From positions 1 to 5,582 of the forward strand of contig JAUNCB010000099.1 in NCBI GenBank assembly GCA_030526765.1: a stretch of 5,582 nucleotides of DNA, written 5' to 3'. Under the pieces are notes generated by a model. It saw only the letters and a list, made by a program, of their open reading frames with translations, had not been told where the DNA came from and did no database searches. This DNA is from Bacillota bacterium (lineage in GTDB: Bacteria > Bacillota > Clostridia > Lachnospirales > Anaerotignaceae). The position numbers and the translations under genes were made by a program. Positions 1 through 4,701 of this stretch are shown piece after piece (the stretch's first letter is position 1; each line of letters starts with the position of its first letter).

Positions 1-3
1 ATT

Positions 4-12
4 TGTGGATAA
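4..12 (-). promoter_or_regulatory. DnaA box, exact consensus
   Basis: The plus strand reads TGTGGATAA, the reverse complement of TTATCCACA, with no mismatch. If the minus-strand promoter at 69-97 is used, this box would lie in the 5' leader of the transcript heading for the presumed dnaA gene. Confidence 0.85.
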
Positions 13-46
13 CATAATCTATAGCACTGTGTAATCTGTGGAATAT

Positions 47-76
47 TTGTGAGGGCATTCCTGTCATCAGTATAAC
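47..76 (+). promoter_or_regulatory. Possible rightward promoter overlapping the leftward one
   Basis: -35 TTGTGA (47-52, 4/6) and -10 TATAAC (71-76, 5/6) are 18 bases apart. A start near 83 would place the ribosome binding site at 115-121 and the small ORF at 128-286 on a short leader. Its -10 overlaps the -10 of the minus-strand promoter at 69-74, so both could not be occupied at once. The match is moderate and could be chance in AT-rich DNA. Confidence 0.3.
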
Positions 77-97
77 AAAAGTTATCCACAGGTTCAA
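69..97 (-). promoter_or_regulatory. Sigma-A-type promoter pointing left, probably for dnaA
   Basis: Read on the minus strand, -35 TTGAAC (plus-strand 92-97, 4/6 matches) is separated by exactly 17 bases from -10 TATACT (69-74, 5/6 matches). The -10 is preceded by TGT, which forms an extended -10 (TGn). Transcription would start near 62 and run off the left edge, where dnaA is expected in Firmicutes. The DnaA box at 82-90 fills part of the spacer. The elements are visible; the identity of the target gene is inferred. Confidence 0.6.
82..90 (+). promoter_or_regulatory. DnaA box, exact consensus
   Basis: TTATCCACA without mismatch. It lies inside the spacer of the minus-strand promoter at 69-97, next to its -35 element, so DnaA bound here should compete with RNA polymerase. 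Such a site would suit autorepression of dnaA, known in other bacteria; that role is inferred. Confidence 0.88.
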
Positions 98-127
98 CCA
101 GAAATCCTTCCGAAAAGGAGGAACTGT

Positions 128-286
128 ATGAAAAAATGCAGTTCAGGGGAAAAAGTTGTTTTTGCTTCAGAAAAAATACAGAAAAATGTCGTGTATACAA
201 AAAATACAAGATATAGTAAAGGCGATTCCTTTCAGTATCAAAATGTGCTTATACCGTATTTTTTTTTGCGAAGGATATTTTACTGA
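128..286 (+). CDS. Possible small orphan ORF in the origin region (52 aa)
   Basis: An ATG at 128 follows a perfect Shine-Dalgarno sequence AAGGAGG (115-121) with a six-base spacer, and the frame stays open for 52 codons to TGA at 284-286. The product begins MKKCSSGEKVVF, is lysine-rich in its first half and ends with an aromatic/basic stretch (IPYFFLRRIFY). I recognise no family, no convincing signal peptide and no full transmembrane helix. A promoter-like sequence lies upstream at 47-76, and no clear terminator follows. In favour: the ribosome binding site is as good as those of the real genes here. Against: the stretch is AT-rich non-coding-looking DNA in a probable origin, and the composition is what random AT-rich codons would give. 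It could be a small protein, a leader peptide or chance. Confidence 0.25.
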   Translation: MKKCSSGEKVVFASEKIQKNVVYTKNTRYSKGDSFQYQNVLIPYFFLRRIFY

Positions 287-322
287 GTGCAGAGAAACCT
301 TATAAAATCAATCTTTTCCGAG

Positions 323-361
323 AAAATTTTTCTTGACGAGCCGTTGCTTTTTCAATATAAT
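323..361 (+). promoter_or_regulatory. Sigma-A promoter of the rpmH operon with UP-like A/T tract
   Basis: -35 TTGACG (333-338, 5/6) and a perfect -10 TATAAT (356-361) are separated by 17 bases, the optimal spacing. AAAATTTTT at 323-331 sits directly upstream of the -35, as an UP element would. Transcription should start near 368, giving an rpmH leader of about 55 nt. This is the strongest promoter in the window, as expected for a ribosomal protein gene. Confidence 0.88.
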
Positions 362-379
362 AGATGCAGTGCTCAAAAA

Positions 380-397
380 AAGGGCAATATAGCCTTT
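380..397 (+). promoter_or_regulatory. Small leader hairpin upstream of rpmH
   Basis: AAGGGC (380-385) can pair with GCCTTT (392-397), giving six pairs including one G-U, around the loop AATATA. It lies about 12 nt from the predicted transcript start and ends nine bases before the ribosome binding site at 406-412. It may protect the 5' end or be a control site, but the stem is short and could be incidental. Confidence 0.3.
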
Positions 398-422
398 ATA
401 TGCAGAAGGAGGTGCAACAACC

Positions 423-557
423 ATGAAAATGACATTCCAGCCTAAGAAAAGACAGAGAAGCAGAGAACACGGCTTCAGAAAAAGAATGAGAACAGCAAAC
501 GGCAGAAAAGTGCTTGCTGCAAGAAGAAAAAAAGGTAGAAAAGTATTATCCGCATAA
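423..557 (+). CDS. rpmH: 50S ribosomal protein L34
   Basis: A 44-residue, very basic protein reading [20 protein letters not shown] at the start and ending [19 protein letters not shown], a full-length match to the L34 signature (HGFRxRM, NGRKVLxxRRxKGRxxLsA). L34 is a small 23S rRNA-binding protein of the large ribosomal subunit. The start ATG is fixed by AAGGAGGTG at 406-414, about ten bases away. It is the first gene of the operon, behind the strong promoter at 333-361, and is followed by an attenuator-like hairpin at 574-598 that may set its level above that of rnpA. All ten arginines use AGA, which differs from rnpA downstream and suggests high expression. Confidence 0.98.
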   Translation: MKMTFQPKKRQRSREHGFRKRMRTANGRKVLAARRKKGRKVLSA

Positions 558-573
558 TCTTTTCGTGTTAATT

Positions 574-598
574 AAGGCCGCAGTCAGTGTGGCCTTTT
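574..598 (+). terminator. Attenuator-like hairpin between rpmH and rnpA
   Basis: AAGGCCGCA (574-582) pairs with TGTGGCCTT (588-596): nine pairs including one G-U, around a five-base loop. It is followed by only a short, interrupted U-run (TTGTT). The shape is that of a weak intrinsic terminator or an RNA-processing hairpin. Since rnpA has no evident promoter of its own in the 90-base gap, partial termination or 3'-end protection of rpmH mRNA would give the usual excess of L34 over RNase P protein. The stem is seen; the role is inferred. Confidence 0.55.
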
Positions 599-647
599 GT
601 TCGTCATGGAAGCTTTTGAAAAGAAGCCGGAAAGGAGGGTTGGCCAG

Positions 648-1055
648 ATGAAATTTACAGTATCTCTGAAAAAGAATTTTCAGTTTCGCCATGTGTATCA
701 CAAGGGCAAATCCATCGCCAACCGCCATCTGGTGCTCTATATGGTGAAAAACGGAAAGCAAGGGAATCAGCTTGGCATTTCTGTCAGCAAAAAGGTGGGC
801 AAAAGTGTTGTCCGCTCCCATGTGACCCGTCTGATCCGGGAGAGCTACCGCAGTATGGAGGAGGAACTGAAAACAGGCTATGATCTTGTGGTCATTGCCA
901 GAAACTCCTGCGCGGACAGCTCCTATCATGAGATATGCCGTTCCCTGCGGCATCTTTTCAAAAAACAATCGCTTCTGCTGAGCGCGTCTGAAAGAAAGGA
1001 CCGTCAGGATAAACAGGAAGCGGACAGAAAAGAAGGGAAAGAGGAGCATGCTTAA
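648..1055 (+). CDS. rnpA: Ribonuclease P protein component
   Basis: RnpA binds the catalytic RNase P RNA and helps it recognise the 5' leader of precursor tRNAs. From the ATG at 648 the product has 135 residues and begins [20 protein letters not shown], the typical family opening. An in-frame extension to TTG 597 or ATG 606 is rejected: it would overlap the hairpin at 574-598, while AAGGAGG at 632-638 serves the ATG at 648 with nine-base spacing. The conserved basic helix reads [21 protein letters not shown] (residues 45-65 region); the usual RNR triplet is RSH here (56-58), although the flanking lysines and R61 remain. The C-terminal 20 or so residues are a charged tail ([20 protein letters not shown]) beyond the usual fold. 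The gene overlaps yidD by eight bases. Arginine codons are mostly CGN, unlike rpmH. Confidence 0.96.
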   Translation: MKFTVSLKKNFQFRHVYHKGKSIANRHLVLYMVKNGKQGNQLGISVSKKVGKSVVRSHVTRLIRESYRSMEEELKTGYDLVVIARNSCADSSYHEICRSLRHLFKKQSLLLSASERKDRQDKQEADRKEGKEEHA

Positions 1056-1308
1056 AAAAATCGGAAATCACATTTCCATGCTGCTTCAGAAAGCTTTTCT
1101 GTTAATGATTCGATTTTATCAGGTAGCGATTTCGCCCCATTTCCAGCATTGCTGTCGGTTTGACCCGACCTGCTCGAGATACGCGTATATCGCCATTACC
1201 CGCCACGGTGCGATAAAGGGCACATATCTTGCTGTGCGGAGAATTCTGAAATGTCATCCATTCCATGAGGGTGGCTATGATCCGGTACCTGAAAAGAAGG
1301 AAAAATAA
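1048..1308 (+). CDS. yidD: Membrane protein insertion efficiency factor YidD
   Basis: An 86-residue member of the YidD family (DUF37, formerly 'haemolytic domain'), a small membrane-associated protein thought to assist YidC-dependent insertion. The family hallmarks are all present: [11 protein letters not shown] (residues 36-46), [10 protein letters not shown] (49-58), and [18 protein letters not shown] (64-81), with cysteines C36, C42 and C69 conserved and an extra C35. The N-terminal segment, about residues 11-29 ([19 protein letters not shown]), is an amphipathic or hydrophobic helix that may bind the membrane. The ATG lies inside the end of rnpA (overlap ATGCTTAA), with GAGGAG at 1041-1046 very close to the start, so translation is probably coupled to rnpA. 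It stands between rnpA and yidC, its usual place. Confidence 0.95.
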   Translation: MLKKIGNHISMLLQKAFLLMIRFYQVAISPHFQHCCRFDPTCSRYAYIAITRHGAIKGTYLAVRRILKCHPFHEGGYDPVPEKKEK

Positions 1309-1353
1309 AGATCCTTCCAAAATCTCTATTGTTTGTTAAGGAGGAAATAAATC

Positions 1354-2382
1354 GTGTATTTCTATTTACTGGAAGCACTGCCTTCCGTAAGAGAACCCGG
1401 TAAGATCATCGGTCCTGTAGCCGATCTGATGGGCTACATCTACAACATGCTGTTTGATATCCTTTACAGCAACACCAGCGCAGGCTCCCTTGGTCTGGCG
1501 ATCATCATTTTCACACTGATCGTAAAGCTGCTGCTGTTCCCTCTGATGGTAAAACAGCAGAAATCTTCTTTTAAAATGCAGCAGATCCAGCCTGAACTGA
1601 ATAAGATCAGAGAAAAATATGCAGGCAAAACAGATGCTATGAGCCAGCAGCGTATGGCTTTTGAAATGCAGGAGCTGCAGAAAAAAAATGGTGCAAATAT
1701 GATGGGCGGCTGTCTGCCTATGCTGGTACAGCTTCCGATTCTGTATGCATTGTTCTATCTGTTCCAGAATGCGTATGTTTATGTAGATGCCATCGGTGCA
1801 AACTATGTTGACATTGCAAATGCCATCATCAATATTCCCACTGCACTGCGCATGGAAGTATTCCAGCCCTTTGCACAGGAATTTGTGGATATGAATAAGA
1901 ATATTGCCATTATCAAAGACGGTTTTGATATGAGCCAGGTAAACGATGTGGTTATGCTGGTTGGCAATCTGAAAGCAGATGACTGGAACACCATCCTGCA
2001 GAACCTGGGTATGAACGGCGTTGAGCTGGCAGGTCTGCTGGAAGTAAAAAATAACATCGAAACATTCCTGACCATTCCTCTGGTAACAAAGGCAGGTCTG
2101 AGCTTCCCCGGTGTCATCATTCCCATTGCTGCAGGTATCACAACATGGCTGCAGACAAAGATCATGAACATGATGAACCCTCAGAACATGGATCCCAATA
2201 ACCCTGCCGCAACCATGACAAAAACCATGCTGTACACAATGCCTATCATGATGGGTGTTTTCTCCATTACCATGCCCGCAGGTCTGGGTCTGTACTGGAC
2301 GATCTCTAACCTGTTCGGTATCCTGCAGCAGGTGATCCTGGTGAAATATTACAGAAAGAAATTCGCAGAGGAGGCAGCGTAA
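1354..2382 (+). CDS. yidC: Membrane protein insertase YidC/Oxa1 family
   Basis: YidC inserts and folds membrane proteins, alone or with SecYEG. The 342-residue product starts at GTG, fixed by AAGGAGG at 1338-1344 with nine-base spacing. Visible segments: TM1 about 46-65 (GSLGLAIIIF onward); a cytoplasmic helical hairpin about 66-116, rich in Q, K and M; TM2 about 118-140 (GGCLPMLVQLPILYALFYLF); a long outside region 141-238; TM3 about 250-270; TM4 about 290-308; TM5 about 309-330 ending in a basic tail. There is no lipobox cysteine near the N-terminus, unlike Bacillus SpoIIIJ. The groove arginine, usually within IIRLLxxPL of TM1, is lysine here (K58 in IVKLLLFPL), so the positive charge is kept. 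The outside region is longer than in Bacillus homologues. The gene follows yidD by 45 bases and is two bases from jag. Confidence 0.96.
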   Translation: MYFYLLEALPSVREPGKIIGPVADLMGYIYNMLFDILYSNTSAGSLGLAIIIFTLIVKLLLFPLMVKQQKSSFKMQQIQPELNKIREKYAGKTDAMSQQRMAFEMQELQKKNGANMMGGCLPMLVQLPILYALFYLFQNAYVYVDAIGANYVDIANAIINIPTALRMEVFQPFAQEFVDMNKNIAIIKDGFDMSQVNDVVMLVGNLKADDWNTILQNLGMNGVELAGLLEVKNNIETFLTIPLVTKAGLSFPGVIIPIAAGITTWLQTKIMNMMNPQNMDPNNPAATMTKTMLYTMPIMMGVFSITMPAGLGLYWTISNLFGILQQVILVKYYRKKFAEEAA

Positions 2383-2384
2383 TA

Positions 2385-3002
2385 ATGGAAGAAATCAGAA
2401 AAAGCGGGAAAACCGTGGAAGATGCTGTAGCAGCCGCTCTGGCGGAGCTGGGTGCAGCAAGAGAAGAAGTGGATATCACTGTCATTGACGAAGGCTCCAA
2501 GGGTTTCCTTGGTATGTTCGGCGGCAAGGACGCTGTGGTTCTGGTAAAGAAAAACTTCAATCCCGAAAAAGAAGCAGAAACCTTCCTGAAGGAAGTATTC
2601 CTGAGCATGGGTCTGATCGTAAAAATCAGAACAGAGCTGAAGGAAAAACATCTGTTTGTAGAGCTGACAGGGGATGATATGGGTATCCTGATCGGCAAAA
2701 GAGGGCAGACACTGGATGCACTGCAGTATCTGGTAAATCTGGTGGTAAATAAGAAAAGCCCTTACTATATCAGCGTAATGCTGGATACAGAAAACTATCG
2801 TCAGAGAAGAAAAGAAACACTGGAAAGTCTGGCATTCAATCTGGCGAAAAAGGTGAAACACACAAGAAAGAATGTTGTGCTGGAGCCTATGAATCCTTAT
2901 GAAAGAAGAATCATCCATTCCGCACTGCAGAATGACAGATTCGTTACAACATTCTCCGAAGGGGAAGAGCCTTATAGAAATGTTGTTATCACTCTGAAAT
3001 AA
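2385..3002 (+). CDS. jag: RNA-binding protein Jag/KhpB (Jag-N, KH, R3H)
   Basis: A 205-residue protein with the three family domains in order. Jag-N, residues 1-52, contains GSKGFLGMFG (37-46). A type II KH domain, about 75-140, carries the RNA-contacting loop GKRG (104-107) within ILIGKRGQTLDALQYL. The R3H domain, about 145-205, has the R-x3-H pair R174/H178 in NPYERRIIHSAL. In streptococci and lactobacilli, Jag/KhpB (EloR) works with KhpA and affects cell elongation and division; its RNA targets here are unknown. The ATG comes two bases after the yidC stop (TAATAATG), and GAGGAGG at 2368-2374 lies inside yidC with ten-base spacing, so the two genes are likely translated together. Arginine is AGA in 11 of 12 cases. 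It is the last gene before the terminator at 3011-3046. Confidence 0.95.
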   Translation: MEEIRKSGKTVEDAVAAALAELGAAREEVDITVIDEGSKGFLGMFGGKDAVVLVKKNFNPEKEAETFLKEVFLSMGLIVKIRTELKEKHLFVELTGDDMGILIGKRGQTLDALQYLVNLVVNKKSPYYISVMLDTENYRQRRKETLESLAFNLAKKVKHTRKNVVLEPMNPYERRIIHSALQNDRFVTTFSEGEEPYRNVVITLK

Positions 3003-3010
3003 GAATGATA

Positions 3011-3046
3011 AAAACCCGATGTGATGTTGCATCGGGTTTTGTTTTT
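3011..3046 (+). terminator. Intrinsic terminator of the rpmH-jag operon
   Basis: AAAACCCGATG (3011-3021) pairs perfectly with CATCGGGTTTT (3030-3040), an 11-bp stem with an eight-base loop, followed by GTTTTTGATT. It starts nine bases after the jag stop codon. The A-run on the left arm means it might also work for transcription coming from the right. It separates jag from mnmE. Confidence 0.9.
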
Positions 3047-3064
3047 GATTAGAATAAAATGGGG

Positions 3065-3200
3065 AAGTTTAAGGGAAACTTTTTTCACTTGTGAAAAGTT
3101 TCCCTACGGCACCTTTTGTGCCTACCCTTCAAAAACACGCTTACAAGGAAAAAGACCTTGGGACGCTGTCCCAAACCCTGTGAACTTTTGAAAAAGTTCA
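3065..3200. repeat. Chain of inverted repeats in the jag-mnmE spacer, possible dispersed palindromic element
   Basis: Five hairpin-forming units follow one another. AGGGAAACTTTT (3072-3083) pairs with AAAAGTTTCCCT (3094-3105), a perfect 12-bp stem. GGCAC (3108-3112) pairs with GTGCC (3118-3122). CAAGG (3144-3148) pairs with CCTTG (3156-3160). TTGGGAC (3158-3164) pairs with GTCCCAA (3168-3174), sharing three bases with the previous unit. TGAACTTT (3181-3188) pairs with AAAGTTCA (3193-3200) around TGAA. No plausible coding frame covers the region. This build resembles intergenic palindromic repeats found in many copies in some clostridial genomes, but only one copy lies in this window, so repetitiveness is an inference. 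A structured mnmE leader is the alternative. Confidence 0.45.
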
Positions 3201-3266
3201 ATCAAAACTTTTATTTGCCTGCGGCGTTTAAGTTCGAAAATAATTCCTTCACAAGGAGGTAACACA

Positions 3267-4655
3267 ATGAAACGTGAATATATGCTGGATGATGTGATCG
3301 CAGCCATCTCCACGCCAATGGGCGTTGGCGGCATCGGTATTGTACGAATGACAGGTACCGGCTGTATTGAGGTTGCGGATAAGATCTTCATCGGACAGAA
3401 AAAACTGGCGGAAAAAGCCACCCATACCATGTCTTACGGGAAAATCACCGATTTGAACGGCGAGATCATTGACGAGGTTCTGGTTTCTGTGATGAAAGCA
3501 CCCAGAACTTATACCAAAGAGGATATCGTGGAGATCAACTGCCACGGTGGTTCTCTGGTGACCAGAAGGGTGCTGGAAGCGGTGCTGAAGGCAGGGGCAA
3601 GGATCGCAGAGCCCGGTGAATTTACCAAACGAAGCTTTTTAAATGGTCGTATCGACCTGACCCAGGCAGAAGCGGTCATCGATTTGATCGAATCCAAAAC
3701 AGAGCTGAGCCGTCAGGCGGCAGTGAACCAGCTGGAGGGTCGGCTGAAAACAGCAGTCAGAGAAATGCGTGAGGAAATTCTGGATATGATCGCCTCCATT
3801 GAAGCGGTCATTGATTATCCCGATTATGATATCGAGGATGAAACCTACGGTAATATGGAAAAGGGTGCCACAAAGCTTCTGGAAACCATGAATCAACTGC
3901 TGGAGGGTGCAGACAGAGGTAAAATTATTAGAGACGGTCTGCAGACGGTTATCGTCGGGAAGCCTAATGTGGGGAAATCCTCTCTCTTGAACTGGCTTCT
4001 GGAGGAGGACCGTGCCATTGTAACGGATATTCCCGGTACCACAAGGGATACGGTGGAGGAATATCTGAATATTGACGGGATCCCCATTAAAATCGTAGAT
4101 ACGGCAGGCATCCGTGAAACAGGGGATGTGGTGGAGCGTATGGGCGTGGAAAAATCCAAGGCCTATGCGGAAAAAGCCGATCTGGTCATTATGATGCTGG
4201 ACAGCTCCCGTCCGCTGGAGGCGGAGGATAAGGAGATCCTCTCCTTTATCAAGGAGAAAAAGACCATCGTTCTCCTGAATAAGGTGGATCTGGAGCAGAA
4301 GCTTTCTCTGGAGGAGCTGGAAACCTATGTGGCGAAGGAGCATATCCTGCATATTTCCGTTAAGAAAAACAAAGGCTTTGAAATGCTCATTGATGAACTG
4401 AAAAATATGTTCTTAGACGGGCATACAGCCTCTGCGGAGGATGCCCTTCTGGGCAATACCCGTCATAAGGATGCATTGTATCGTGCGAAGGAAGCCATGG
4501 AGCATTGCATGGAAACCATCACCATGCGGATGCCGGAGGATTTCATTTCTCTGGATCTGCAGGATGCAAACAGAGCATTGGGCGAGATCACAGGGGATAC
4601 CAGTGATGATGAGATCATAGACAGGATCTTTACAAAATTCTGTCTGGGGAAATAA
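3267..4655 (+). CDS. mnmE: tRNA uridine-5-carboxymethylaminomethyl modification GTPase MnmE
   Basis: MnmE, with MnmG, adds the (carboxymethyl)aminomethyl group at C5 of the wobble uridine U34 in certain tRNAs, using a methylene-tetrahydrofolate derivative and GTP hydrolysis. The 462 residues are full length. The N-terminal folate-binding, dimer-forming domain spans about 1-120 (DDVIAAISTPMGVGGIGIVRMTG; NCHGG at 91-95; PGEFTKRSFLNGRIDLTQAEAV at 116-137). It is followed by a helical domain into which the G domain is inserted: G1 GKPNVGKS (231-238) with the potassium-site Asn234, G2 TDIPGTTRD (253-261), G3 DTAG (278-281), G4 NKVD (338-341), G5 SVK (364-366). The C-terminus keeps the catalytic cysteine motif FCLGK (C459; usually C-I-G-K). 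The start is set by AAGGAGG at 3253-3259, seven bases upstream. mnmG does not follow; a transporter gene does. Confidence 0.98.
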   Translation: MKREYMLDDVIAAISTPMGVGGIGIVRMTGTGCIEVADKIFIGQKKLAEKATHTMSYGKITDLNGEIIDEVLVSVMKAPRTYTKEDIVEINCHGGSLVTRRVLEAVLKAGARIAEPGEFTKRSFLNGRIDLTQAEAVIDLIESKTELSRQAAVNQLEGRLKTAVREMREEILDMIASIEAVIDYPDYDIEDETYGNMEKGATKLLETMNQLLEGADRGKIIRDGLQTVIVGKPNVGKSSLLNWLLEEDRAIVTDIPGTTRDTVEEYLNIDGIPIKIVDTAGIRETGDVVERMGVEKSKAYAEKADLVIMMLDSSRPLEAEDKEILSFIKEKKTIVLLNKVDLEQKLSLEELETYVAKEHILHISVKKNKGFEMLIDELKNMFLDGHTASAEDALLGNTRHKDALYRAKEAMEHCMETITMRMPEDFISLDLQDANRALGEITGDTSDDEIIDRIFTKFCLGK

Positions 4656-4668
4656 GGGATCGGAAGAA

Positions 4669-4693
4669 ATGGGCGTCCTCAGAAAATGAGGTG
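4669..4693 (+). promoter_or_regulatory. Mini-ORF and hairpin covering the transporter ribosome binding site
   Basis: In the 46-base gap after mnmE, CCTCA (4677-4681) can pair with TGAGG (4687-4691) around GAAAA, and the right arm contains the GAGG of the transporter's Shine-Dalgarno sequence (GAGGTG, 4688-4693). A six-codon frame, ATG 4669 to TGA 4687-4689 (MGVLRK), ends on that stem and would open it if translated. Its own ribosome binding site is poor, and the stem has only five pairs. This could be translational coupling control or coincidence. Confidence 0.2.
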
Positions 4694-4701
4694 TAGAAGA
4701 A

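Larger units (their letters stand above)
1..332. other. Candidate oriC region, dnaA-rpmH intergenic (partial)
   Basis: This AT-rich stretch lies upstream of rpmH. It carries two exact matches to the DnaA box TTATCCACA in opposite orientations (minus strand 4-12, plus strand 82-90) and a degenerate third one on the minus strand (TGTGGAATA at 37-45, two mismatches). In Firmicutes the rpmH operon and dnaA are usually divergent, and the spacer between them is part of the origin of replication; the layout here fits that, but dnaA itself is not in the window. A/T-rich runs follow from about 150 to 330, including a ten-T tract around 258-267, and could include unwinding DNA. I could not recognise a clear DnaA-trio array. 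The window starts inside the region, so its full extent is unknown. Confidence 0.7.

Noticed and set aside
37..45. TGTGGAATA as a third DnaA box
   Set aside because: Two mismatches from the consensus in the core make it too weak to list alone; noted only as a possible low-affinity site.
301..306. TATAAA as an extra -10 element upstream of rpmH
   Set aside because: No acceptable -35 lies 16-18 bases upstream, and the promoter at 333-361 is far better placed.
597..647. Upstream in-frame starts (TTG 597, ATG 606) for rnpA
   Set aside because: They overlap the hairpin at 574-598 and lack a ribosome binding site; the family N-terminus [10 protein letters not shown] begins at 648 behind AAGGAGG.
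546..1049. Minus-strand open frame of 167 codons opposite rnpA
   Set aside because: It is antisense to a clear rnpA, has no recognisable domain or ribosome binding site, and is explained by the codon pattern of the real gene.
2349..3032. Long minus-strand frame opposite jag (227 codons)
   Set aside because: It shadows jag, whose three domains are clear, and reads through the operon terminator; its sequence is rich in His, Phe and Cys in a way typical of antisense frames.
3181..3216. Hairpin TGAACTTT/AAAGTTCA followed by T-rich sequence as a second terminator
   Set aside because: The stem is AT-rich and the T-run is interrupted and displaced by about eight bases, so it is better treated as part of the hairpin chain.
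3639..4352. Long minus-strand frame opposite mnmE (237 codons)
   Set aside because: Antisense to a complete and well-conserved MnmE; no start signal or domain seen.
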